Assembly: GCA_028290465.1 (NCBI GenBank)
Contig: JAQGJU010000027.1
Location: 62,001-126,000, forward strand
Direction: 5' to 3'
Source: Xanthobacteraceae bacterium
Lineage (GTDB): Bacteria; Pseudomonadota; Alphaproteobacteria; Rhizobiales; Xanthobacteraceae
Length of the DNA stretch: 64,000 bases
Positions 1 through 8,051 of the stretch are shown here, piece after piece. The position numbers were made by a program, and so were the translations under genes. The notes beneath the pieces were generated by a model. That model saw only the letters and a program-made list of their open reading frames with translations. It searched no databases and was not told the DNA's origin. Numbering within the stretch: the stretch's first letter is position 1; each line of letters begins with the position of its first letter.

Positions 1-2165
1 TGCAGACTATCGGCCAGACGGGTTTGGCCTTCGGCCAGCGCCGACAGGCGCGCCGCGATGCGGGCGGTCTCGCGCTCGGCCTGCGCAAAGCGCTCGCGCA
101 ACGCATTGGCTTCATGCTGACGCTCGCGCTGGCTGGCGCGGGCCGCGGTCTGCGCTTCGGCGCTGGCCTCGACCTCGTCCTCGGCGGCGGAGACCAGTTC
201 GCGCTTCGCTTCGACTTCGAGACGCACCGACTGCAATTCATGCTCGATATCGGCGAGGCGGTTCTTGCCGGCGAGGCGGCGCGCGGCGCCGGTCGGCGCA
301 TTGGCGGCGGCCGAAAAGCCGTCCCAGCGCCAGACATCGCCTTCGCGCGACACCAGACGCTGGCCGGGCTTGAGCAGCGGCACCAGGCGCGGCGCGTCCT
401 GACGCGCGATCACACCGATCTGCACCAGCCGGCGCGCCAGTTCCTGCGGCGCGCGAACATGCGCGGCCAGCGATTCCGTGCCTTCCGGCAGCGCCGGATC
501 GTTCGGATCAATCGCGGCGCCGGCCCAGCGCATCGGGGCCGACGGATCGACCGGGGCTTCAAGATCGTCGCCCAACGCAGCACCGAGCGCCTGCTCGTAG
601 CCCTTCTCGACCTGAAGGTCTTCAATCACGGCCGGGAACATGTGCTTGCTGTCGACGTGCAGCAGCTTGCTAAGTGTCTTGGCTTCGGTGTCGAGGCGCT
701 GCGCGCGGCGCTCGGCCTCGGCGAGCGGCTCACGGGCGACATCGAGCGCCTGACGGGCGGCGGACTGCGCGGCTTCGGCGCGCACGCCGGCGGCTTCAGC
801 CTCGCCGATGGCGGCCTGGGCGTGCTCGACTTCGGCGGCAAGAACTTCGAGATCGGGGCGGCCTTCGGTCGGGCCCTCAAGCTTTTCCAGCTCGACGGTG
901 ACTTCGGTCAACTCGCGTTGCAGCTTGGCAAAGCGTTCGTTGTGGCCGCGGATCGTATTGCCGAGCTGGTTGCGCCGCGCCGTCAGGTCGGCGAGCGCGC
1001 CGGTCAGTTCGCCAAAGGTCTTTTCCGACGCCGACAGGGCCGTATCGGCCTCGGCCACGCGCGCTTCCGCCTCGATGCGGCGGGAGGCGCCGGCCTCGGC
1101 TTCGCCGCCGAGGGTTTCCTGTTCAGCCGAAAGGCGCGCCAAAGCGGCTTCGGCATCGGCCGCCAGCTTGCGCTCGCGCTCGACGTCGGCGGTGAGCTGC
1201 ACCAGATAGCGGTCGAGCTCGGCCATGCGTTCGCGGGCGCGGGCTTCTTCGCGCTCCAGCGTTTCGCGCGCGATCACCAGACGATGCAGGCCGGCGGCGG
1301 CGCCGGCTTCGGCCTCGCGCAGCGCCGGAAGATCGGCCGCCAGCAGCGCCTGCTTGGTCGCGGCTTCGGCCTGCGCGCCGGTGCGGGTCGCGACTTCGCG
1401 GACCGACAGGTCCTTGGCCTGCACGGCTTCGCCGACTTCGGCATGGGCCGCGATCCAGCGCAAGTGAAACAGTGTGGCCTCGGCTTGGCGCACTTGCGAC
1501 GACACGGCGCGGTAGCGCACCGCCTGCCGAGCCTGACGCTTCAGGCCCTCGACCTGACCGGCGAGCTGGCCGATCACGTCTTCCAGACGCTGCAGATTGC
1601 TTTCGGCCGCGCGGAGACGAAGCTCTGCTTCATGGCGGCGGGCATGCAGGCCGGAAATGCCGGCGGCTTCTTCCAATACGCGACGCCGCTGCTCGGGCTT
1701 GGCCTGGATGATCTCGCCGATGCGTCCCTGATGGACGAGGGCGGGCGAACGCGAACCGGTCGATGCGTCGGCGAACAGGATATGGACGTCGCGGGCCCGC
1801 ACTTCGCGGCCGTTGATGCGATAGGTCGAGCCGTTGTCGCGCTCGATGCGGCGGGTGACTTCCAGATTCTCGGTGTCGTTGAACTGCGCCGGCGCGGTGC
1901 GGTCGGTATTGTCGATCGCCATCGCGACTTCGGCGTGGTTGCGCGCCGGCCGGTTGCCCGAGCCGTTGAAGATCACCGAATCCATGTCGGCGGCGCGCAT
2001 CGCCTTGTGCGAGGTCTCGCCCATCACCCAGCGCAGCGCCTCGACCAGGTTCGACTTGCCGCAGCCGTTCGGACCGACCACGCCGGTCAGGCCCGGCTCG
2101 ATCAGGAAATCGGTCGGCTCGACGAAGGACTTGAATCCGAGGAGACGCAAACGCGTGAGTTTCAT
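1..2165 (-). CDS. smc: Chromosome segregation protein SMC (partial, C-terminus beyond window)
   Basis: This is the structural maintenance of chromosomes ATPase, which with ScpA/ScpB compacts and resolves sister chromosomes. Reading the minus strand from ATG 2165 gives a protein starting MKLTRLRLLGFKSFVEP. It has a Walker A motif GPNGCGKSN at residues 31-39, a long charged coiled coil rich in Arg/Glu/Ala, and a globular hinge-like stretch at about 517-625, after which the second coiled coil begins. About 721 codons are present. The Walker B/ABC signature half should lie left of the window. The gene follows the DsbA-like and DUF721 genes on the same strand, a common alphaproteobacterial order. 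The long plus-strand frame covering it is an antisense artefact. Confidence 0.96.
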   Translation of the reverse strand, partial: MKLTRLRLLGFKSFVEPTDFLIEPGLTGVVGPNGCGKSNLVEALRWVMGETSHKAMRAADMDSVIFNGSGNRPARNHAEVAMAIDNTDRTAPAQFNDTENLEVTRRIERDNGSTYRINGREVRARDVHILFADASTGSRSPALVHQGRIGEIIQAKPEQRRRVLEEAAGISGLHARRHEAELRLRAAESNLQRLEDVIGQLAGQVEGLKRQARQAVRYRAVSSQVRQAEATLFHLRWIAAHAEVGEAVQAKDLSVREVATRTGAQAEAATKQALLAADLPALREAEAGAAAGLHRLVIARETLEREEARARERMAELDRYLVQLTADVERERKLAADAEAALARLSAEQETLGGEAEAGASRRIEAEARVAEADTALSASEKTFGELTGALADLTARRNQLGNTIRGHNERFAKLQRELTEVTVELEKLEGPTEGRPDLEVLAAEVEHAQAAIGEAEAAGVRAEAAQSAARQALDVAREPLAEAERRAQRLDTEAKTLSKLLHVDSKHMFPAVIEDLQVEKGYEQALGAALGDDLEAPVDPSAPMRWAGAAIDPNDPALPEGTESLAAHVRAPQELARRLVQIGVIARQDAPRLVPLLKPGQRLVSREGDVWRWDGFSAAANAPTGAARRLAGKNRLADIEHELQSVRLEVEAKRELVSAAEDEVEASAEAQTAARASQRERQHEANALRERFAQAERETARIAARLSALAEGQTRLADSL

Positions 2166-2247
2166 GCTGGGACTAAAGCCTCGACCTGCTCCCCGCGCGC
2201 GGGGAGGTGAACCTGCGCCGGAAGGCGCGAACGAGTGAGCGGCCGAC

Positions 2248-2269
2248 CCAAACCTGACAACAGGTTTGG
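2248..2269. other. Hairpin in the smc / DsbA-like gene gap
   Basis: Perfect 9-bp arms CCAAACCTG / CAGGTTTGG enclose a 4-base loop. It sits in the 364-base gap (2166-2529) between the DsbA-like gene and smc, both on the minus strand. No T-run follows on either strand, so it is not a clear intrinsic terminator. Nothing else in this gap could be supported; the frames crossing it are low-complexity noise. Confidence 0.4.
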
Positions 2270-2529
2270 CCGGAAACCTGCCGCGAAATGGGACAGAACG
2301 CCGGCCTCTCCCAGGGAAAGGCGCGCGTTCAACCAAAGCTCAGGATTCGAGCCCAACACAAGATCTAGTGGCTGGGTCGATAGGTGCCGCATCGGGGCGG
2401 AGAATGGGGGCGTAATGGCCCCGGCCGCAACAGCCAGAATGATTTATCCAGACCTCATTATGGCCCGGTATCCGGTTCGGGCGCCCGGACTGCCCCCTTG
2501 GGAGCCGTCCGGAGCCCAAAAAACCGTTG

Positions 2530-3213
2530 TCAGCTCTTGAGATAGGGGTCGATCTGCTTGGCCAGATCGTCGATCGACAGCGCGCCGCGATTGATCTTGC
2601 CGTTGATAAAGAAGGTCGGGGTCGAGTTCACGCCGAACTTTTCGGACGCCTGGGCCCGGACTTTCTCGATGCCTTCCAGCAGTTCCTGATTCGACAGGCA
2701 GGCCTCGAAGGCCTGTTCGGTAAAGCCGGCCTGCTTGGCGATCTCCATCAGCGGCGGGACCGGCTTCGGCACCACCCATTTGCGCTGCTCGGTAAACAGC
2801 GCCTCGACCAGTGCGAAATACTTGTCGCTGGCCTTGTCGCCGGCGTCCTTGGCCGAGCAGCGCGCTAGCATGAAGCCGGCGGCGGCCAGCGGATCGAGCG
2901 GGAATTCGCGGAATACGAACTTCACCTTGCCGGTATCGATGTAGCGTTTCTTGAGTTCCGGGAAGGTCTTGGTCGAGAAATCCGCACAATGACCGCAGGT
3001 CATTGAGGCGTATTCGATGACCGTGACCGGCGCATCGGCCTTGCCGAGGGTCATTTCGCCGAGCGGGCTCGGCGCGGCCAGTTCGGCCGCCGACGGGGTC
3101 TGGGCCAGCGCGGGCGTGACCAGGCGGGCCAGGGGCGCGATGCCGGCCACAAAGGCGGTCGCAAGGGCGAGGGTCGCGGTCCCGGCGCAGAATTCGCGGC
3201 GTGTGATGGTCAC
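2530..3213 (-). CDS. Tat-exported DsbA-family thiol:disulfide oxidoreductase
   Basis: This is a periplasmic thioredoxin-fold protein of the DsbA/Thioredoxin_4 group. The GTG at 3213 is chosen because GGAG lies 6 bases upstream and the protein then opens with a twin-arginine signal (RREF at residues 5-8, followed by an Ala/Leu-rich hydrophobic stretch ending near AQT). The CGHC redox motif follows in TCGHCADF. The cis-Pro region appears as STPTFFING near the C-terminus. The length of 227 aa is usual for this family. It probably oxidises or isomerises exported proteins; the substrate is unknown. It lies 85 bases downstream of the DUF721 gene on the same strand and could be cotranscribed with it. 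Confidence 0.88.
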   Translation of the reverse strand: MTITRREFCAGTATLALATAFVAGIAPLARLVTPALAQTPSAAELAAPSPLGEMTLGKADAPVTVIEYASMTCGHCADFSTKTFPELKKRYIDTGKVKFVFREFPLDPLAAAGFMLARCSAKDAGDKASDKYFALVEALFTEQRKWVVPKPVPPLMEIAKQAGFTEQAFEACLSNQELLEGIEKVRAQASEKFGVNSTPTFFINGKINRGALSIDDLAKQIDPYLKS

Positions 3214-3303
3214 TGGAAACTCCGTGGCTGGCAGATGCGTGGGGTTATCGGGAAACCTCAATTGTGGCAACCAAAGGTCCGCCCGTTGAAGGCTTCTTGG
3301 GCG

Positions 3304-3801
3304 TCACGTTCGTTTGATGACCGCCCCGAGCCGGCCGAGGGCTTCGCGCAATCCGTCATCGACGACGTCGGTAAGGGCCTGCGCAACCTTTTCGGCCGCC
3401 TTGGGATCGACCGGACGGTAGGTGGCGCGCTTCGTACGCTTGGACAGCGGCGCCTGGCGCAGCGCGATGCCGCCGACCGCCCGCCAGCCGAGAAACCGGT
3501 TCACCCGCTCGCAGATCACGTTGCCGAGGTGCTGGATCTCGATCGCGGCCGGCCCCTCGACCCGCAGCACCAGGGTCGCCGGCTCCGGCGCCTCCGGATC
3601 GTGGCTGCGCGGCCATTGCAGCTTGATCGGCTCGCAATGCGCGGCGATCTCGCGCCCGGCGATGTCGGGCCAGCGGGTGATCAGTTCGGTCGATGCGAAG
3701 CCCTGACGGGAGAACGCCTCGGCAATGGCCTTGTTGACCAGTTGGCCGAGCGGGCGTGGCCTTCCTCGGAAGGACTTGTTTGGGGGGCGGGGCTCTGTCA
3801 T
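3304..3801 (-). CDS. DUF721 / DciA-like protein
   Basis: This 165-aa protein carries a DUF721 domain over most of its length (LGQLVNKAIAEAF, then ITRWPDIAGREIAAHCEP and TLVLRVEGPAAIEIQH). The domain is shared with DciA, the ancestral bacterial loader of the DnaB helicase, although alphaproteobacterial members are little studied. The ATG at 3801 (MTEPRPPNKSF) is used; the longer open frame upstream is antisense to mutY and reads as noise. The start codon is only 10 bases from the divergent mutY start, so its promoter must lie inside mutY coding sequence. Confidence 0.8.
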   Translation of the reverse strand: MTEPRPPNKSFRGRPRPLGQLVNKAIAEAFSRQGFASTELITRWPDIAGREIAAHCEPIKLQWPRSHDPEAPEPATLVLRVEGPAAIEIQHLGNVICERVNRFLGWRAVGGIALRQAPLSKRTKRATYRPVDPKAAEKVAQALTDVVDDGLREALGRLGAVIKRT

Positions 3802-3811
3802 CGCTGCACCT

Positions 3812-4942
3812 ATGACTCTAGCAGTGCCGACCCGGCGACGAAAGCGGGCTGGAAACAGCAACGCGAAACAAGTTGCTTCGCCAGATCCCGCGGATCTGCT
3901 CGCCTGGTACGACCGGCATCGGCGCGTGCTGCCATGGCGGGCGAGGCCCGGCGAGCGGCCGGACCCGTACCATGTCTGGCTGTCCGAAATCATGCTGCAG
4001 CAGACCGGCACCAAGACGGTCGCCGACTATTACGCCAAATTCCTGCTTCTGTGGCCGGACGTTCGCGCGCTCGCGGCGGCGCCGCTCGATGACGTGCTCA
4101 AGGCCTGGGCCGGGCTTGGCTACTACGCCCGCGCGCGCAATCTGCATGCCTGTGCCAAGGCCGTGTCGGCCGATCATAGCGGACAATTTCCGGCCGACGA
4201 GGTGGCGCTGCGCACGCTGCCCGGCATCGGTCCCTATACGGCGGCGGCGATCGCGGCGATCGCGTTCGATCGCAAGGCAAGCCCGGTCGACGGCAATATC
4301 GAGCGGGTGATGTCGCGGCTCTATGTGGTCGAGCAACCGCTGCCGGCCGCCAAGCCGACCATCCAGACGCTGTCGGCGGCGTTGACGCCGGACGCGCGCG
4401 CCGGCGATTTCGCGCAGGCCATGATGGATCTCGGCGCCACCATCTGCACACCGCGCAAGCCGGCCTGCGCGTTGTGTCCATGGTATGCGCCGTGCGCGGC
4501 GCGGGCGCGCGGCGATCCGGAAACGTTTCCGGTCAAGGCCGCCAAGCGCGAGGGCAAGCTGCGGCGCGGCGCCGCGTTCGTGGTGATCCGCGCCAATGGC
4601 GCCATGCTGCTGCGCAGCCGTCCATCAAAGGGCCTGCTCGGCGGCATGACCGAGGTGCCGACCACCGACTGGACGCACGATTTCATTGAGGCCCGCGCGC
4701 TCGACGACGCGCCGCTGCCGAACCTGAAATGGCGAAAGCTGGTCGGCGCGGTCAGCCACACCTTTACGCATTTTCCGCTCGAGCTTGACGTCTATGTCGC
4801 GCGGGTGCCGGACACGACATCGGCGCCGTCCGGCGCTCGGTTCGTGCCGACGCGTGAGGTCGACGGCGAGGCGTTGCCGAGCCTGATGCGCAAGGTTATC
4901 GCGCATGCGCTTTCTTTAAAAAAATCAGACAGCCTCGGTTAG
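3812..4942 (+). CDS. mutY: A/G-specific adenine glycosylase MutY
   Basis: This 376-aa DNA repair glycosylase removes adenine mispaired with 8-oxoguanine or guanine. Visible landmarks are LPWR near the start of the catalytic domain, SEIMLQQTG, the helix-hairpin-helix LPGIGPYTAAAIAAIAF followed by the catalytic Asp in PVDGNIERV, and the iron-sulphur cluster cysteines C-x6-C-x2-C-x5-C (CTPRKPACALCPWYAPC). A C-terminal MutT-like domain follows (RGAAFVVI, SHTFTHF). The start MTLAVPTRRR at 3812 gives a normal length; the upstream extension overlaps the DUF721 gene and is unlikely. Confidence 0.95.
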   Translation: MTLAVPTRRRKRAGNSNAKQVASPDPADLLAWYDRHRRVLPWRARPGERPDPYHVWLSEIMLQQTGTKTVADYYAKFLLLWPDVRALAAAPLDDVLKAWAGLGYYARARNLHACAKAVSADHSGQFPADEVALRTLPGIGPYTAAAIAAIAFDRKASPVDGNIERVMSRLYVVEQPLPAAKPTIQTLSAALTPDARAGDFAQAMMDLGATICTPRKPACALCPWYAPCAARARGDPETFPVKAAKREGKLRRGAAFVVIRANGAMLLRSRPSKGLLGGMTEVPTTDWTHDFIEARALDDAPLPNLKWRKLVGAVSHTFTHFPLELDVYVARVPDTTSAPSGARFVPTREVDGEALPSLMRKVIAHALSLKKSDSLG

Positions 4943-5297
4943 GGTTTGCGGCGTAAGCCGAATACTGAAGTTTTACACATGGTAGCCATGCACGACTGTC
5001 GATAGCCTGTCACATGGCCACACCCATATGAGTGCGCTATGTCTTACTTACGCCATGGTCTTGCCGCGCGGCGCGCCATACTGACGGTCAAGCACAGGCT
5101 TCAGCATATTGCTCACATTGCCGGAAGCGGTGATCCGATTTGCTCAACGTATTGCGGCGTTGTTGGGCATGGCCCGCGACGCAGACATCTTCGTTTCTAC
5201 CAGTCGGACAGCGTTTGTAGTGGCGTTTCATTGCCGGCTCATGCGCCGGCGTCCGCATACCTCTTTCGATCGAGAATGATGTGACTTGGATTCATCC
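4943..5297. other. Intergenic region mutY to first hybrid kinase
   Basis: This 355-base gap holds small palindromes (CATGG-tag-CCATG near 4979, GCCGGC repeats near 5233) but no recognised RNA or confident promoter. An 81-codon frame at 5039-5284 has no ribosome binding site and atypical composition, and is not accepted as a gene. Confidence 0.4.
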
Positions 5298-8003
5298 ATG
5301 AAGTTGTCGACCCGGTTGACGGTCGCGATGGTCGCGCTGGTGGCCGTGACCTCGGGCGCGGTCGGAATGCTGACCTACAGCAATGCGCAGCGAACGGCAT
5401 TGCCGCGGGCGCTGGAGCGCATCGATACGCATGCCAGCCTGTTGGCCGCGCAGTTGGAGGCGTCGGTACGCGGCGCGCGCGGCGACGTCGCGGGCTTTCG
5501 CGCGGCTGTGGCGGTGGACGGCATCATCCGGGCCAGCCTGACCGGCGGCGCGCATTCCACGGACGGTATCACGGTGGCGCAATGGAGCGACCGGCTCGCC
5601 GCTCGCTTTTCGGCTGAACTCGTCGCCAAATCGAACTATGCGGAATTGCGGGTGATCGGCATTAAGGACGGCGGCCGTGAGATCGTGCGTGTCGAGCGCC
5701 GCGAGCCGCGCGGTCCGGTACGCGTCGTGCGCCAGGAAGAATTGCAGCGTGAAGCGGAGCAGCGCTATTTCCAGGAATCCATCAAGCTTCAGCCCGGCGA
5801 GATTTACGTTTCGCCGATCGAACTCAACCGAGAAAACGGCGCGATCGAGGTGCCGTATGTGCCGGTGCTTCACATCGCGGCTCCGGTATTCGCGCCCGAC
5901 GGCAGTCCGTTCGGCATCGTCATCGTCACGGTCGACCTTCGTTCGGACTTCGCGCAGGTCAGCGCCGCCGAGCAAACCGGCGCAACCATATATGTCGTGA
6001 ACGAGCGCGGCGACTATCTGCTGCATCCCGACTCCAGCCGCACATTCGGTTTCGAATTCGGCAAGCCTTACCGGTTGCAGGATGACTTTCCGGACCTCGC
6101 CGGCCTGCCGGCGCTCGAGGATGCCAAGCCCCGCGTCTCCCAACGTCGCGACGGCGAGCGTTTCGGCGCCGCGCTGGCCTCGGTGCAACTGGCCGGCGGG
6201 CCGCGCATCGCTATCGTGGAGATCGTGCCGTATGCGCGGATCTTGGCGGCCACGCAGGCGGTGCGCGACGCCAGCCTGTTCGGCGGCCTCGCGGCGACCC
6301 TGGTGGCGATGATCGTAGCGTTCTTCGTCGCGCGTTCGTTGACGCGGCCGCTGGAGCAGATGACGAGGGCGGTCGAGGGCTTTGCCGGCGGCGGCGCGAT
6401 CGCCGTGCCGACCCATGCCGGCGGCGAGATCGGCGTGCTGGCCCGTGCGTTCGAGCGGATGGCGACCGAGGTACGGGAAAAGACCGCGGCGCTCACCAAG
6501 GAAATTGAGGAACGCCGCAGCATTTTCGAGAATTCGCTCGACCTGATCCTGATCGTGGATCGCCAGGGCACATTCTTGCGGGTCAGTCCGAGTTCAGTCA
6601 CCATTCTCCGCATCAAGCCCGAAGACATGGTCGGCCGCAGCGCGACCGAATTCATCCATCCGGACGATCTCGAAAACACCCGCGTGGAAATGCGCCGCTC
6701 CCGGCGCGGCCGCGAGATGCGCAATTTCGAGTGCCGCTACATGCACGCCGACGGCCATGCAGTAACCTTGGCCTGGACCGGCGTGTGGTCCGAACCCGAG
6801 CAGCGCCATTTCTTCATCGGCCGCGACATGACCGAAAGCCTGAAGCTGGCGCAGCAGTTGCGGCAGTCGCAGAAGATGGACGCTATCGGCCAACTCACTG
6901 GCGGCGTCGCACACGACTTCAACAACATTCTCACGGTCATCACCGGCACCATCGAAGTGCTGGCGGAGGGCGTCGCCGGCCGGCCGCAGCTCGCGGCGAT
7001 CGCCAAGATGATCGACGAAGCCGCGACGCGCGGCGCCGATCTCACCAACCATCTGCTGGCGTTCGCCCGCAAGCAGCCGCTGCAGCCGCGCGCCACCGAC
7101 GTCAACGCGCTGATCGTCGACACCGCGCGGCTGCTGCGGCCGACGCTCGGCGAGCAGATCGAAATCGAGGCGATGCTGCCGGACGACGCCTGGCCGGCGA
7201 TGATCGATCCGGTTCAGCTTTCGACCGCCATCATCAATCTCGCGGTCAATGCCCGCGACGCGATGCCGGATGGCGGCAAGCTGACGCTGGAAACCCGCAA
7301 CGTCACGCTCGACGAGGCCTATGCGCGGGACAATGCCGACGTCACGCCGGGCCCTTATGTGATGGTCGCGGTCAGCGATACCGGCTGCGGCATTCCGGCC
7401 GAATTGCGCGACCGGGTGTTCGAACCGTTCTTCACCACCAAGGAGATCGGCAAGGGCACCGGGCTCGGGCTCAGCATGGTGTACGGCTTCGTCAAGCAAT
7501 CCAACGGTCACATCAAGATCTATAGCGAGGAGGGGCACGGCACGACGATCAAGGTCTATCTGCCCAAGCTCAACGAGACAGTCGAGGCCGCCCTTGCGCC
7601 GCGCGAAATCGTGGCGATGCCGGGCGGCGGCGAAACCGTGCTGGTGGTCGAGGACGACAGCATGGTGCGCAACTACGTGATCGCGCAGCTCTTGAGCCTT
7701 GGCTACCAGACGCTGGCGGCAGCCAACGCGACCGAGGCGCTGGTCTTCCTGAAAAATGGCGACACGTTCGATCTGCTGTTCACCGACGTGATCATGCCGG
7801 GCGGCCTGAACGGGCGGCAGCTTGCCGATGAAATGATCCGACGGCGGCCGTCGCTGAAGGTATTATACACCTCCGGCTACACCGAGAACGCCATCGTGCA
7901 TCATGGCCGGCTGGACCAGGGCGTCGCGCTGCTCAACAAGCCGTATCGCAAGGCCGATCTGGCGCGCAAAATCCGCGAGGTGCTGGGTTCTGCGCCAGCA
8001 TAG
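5298..8003 (+). CDS. Hybrid sensor histidine kinase 1 of 3 (Cache-HAMP-PAS-HisKA-HATPase-REC)
   Basis: This inner-membrane sensor kinase has 901 aa from ATG 5298 (a TTG four codons earlier is possible). In order: TM1 at about residues 7-26; a periplasmic double-Cache-like region (the FGIVIVTVDL and NERGDYLLHPD strands); TM2 at about 325-347; HAMP (SLTRPLEQMTRAV); PAS at about 412-520; HisKA with phospho-acceptor His539 in GGVAHDFNN; HATPase with N-box [12 protein letters not shown]1 DTGCGIP and G2 GKGTGLGLS; and a receiver at about 782-897 with phospho-acceptor Asp830 in LLFTDVIMP and the conserved Lys in LLNKPYR. No effector domain is present, so signal must leave through an Hpt protein or by receiver feedback. 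Two paralogues follow directly; the gap to the next is 48 bases. Confidence 0.93.
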   Translation: MKLSTRLTVAMVALVAVTSGAVGMLTYSNAQRTALPRALERIDTHASLLAAQLEASVRGARGDVAGFRAAVAVDGIIRASLTGGAHSTDGITVAQWSDRLAARFSAELVAKSNYAELRVIGIKDGGREIVRVERREPRGPVRVVRQEELQREAEQRYFQESIKLQPGEIYVSPIELNRENGAIEVPYVPVLHIAAPVFAPDGSPFGIVIVTVDLRSDFAQVSAAEQTGATIYVVNERGDYLLHPDSSRTFGFEFGKPYRLQDDFPDLAGLPALEDAKPRVSQRRDGERFGAALASVQLAGGPRIAIVEIVPYARILAATQAVRDASLFGGLAATLVAMIVAFFVARSLTRPLEQMTRAVEGFAGGGAIAVPTHAGGEIGVLARAFERMATEVREKTAALTKEIEERRSIFENSLDLILIVDRQGTFLRVSPSSVTILRIKPEDMVGRSATEFIHPDDLENTRVEMRRSRRGREMRNFECRYMHADGHAVTLAWTGVWSEPEQRHFFIGRDMTESLKLAQQLRQSQKMDAIGQLTGGVAHDFNNILTVITGTIEVLAEGVAGRPQLAAIAKMIDEAATRGADLTNHLLAFARKQPLQPRATDVNALIVDTARLLRPTLGEQIEIEAMLPDDAWPAMIDPVQLSTAIINLAVNARDAMPDGGKLTLETRNVTLDEAYARDNADVTPGPYVMVAVSDTGCGIPAELRDRVFEPFFTTKEIGKGTGLGLSMVYGFVKQSNGHIKIYSEEGHGTTIKVYLPKLNETVEAALAPREIVAMPGGGETVLVVEDDSMVRNYVIAQLLSLGYQTLAAANATEALVFLKNGDTFDLLFTDVIMPGGLNGRQLADEMIRRRPSLKVLYTSGYTENAIVHHGRLDQGVALLNKPYRKADLARKIREVLGSAPA

Positions 8004-8051
8004 GGCCGTCGGCGGCCGCACATAAACTAACTTGTTACCTCTTGATCGGTC

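Noticed and set aside
24-2210. 728-codon plus-strand open frame
   Set aside because: Antisense to smc, whose minus-strand translation has clear Walker A, coiled-coil and hinge features. The frame is a product of high GC.
2162-2392. 76-codon minus-strand frame upstream of smc
   Set aside because: Low-complexity sequence typical of intergenic GC-rich repeats; overlaps the smc start.
5039-5284. 81-codon frame before the first kinase
   Set aside because: No ribosome site, no hydrophobic or conserved pattern, composition unlike neighbours.
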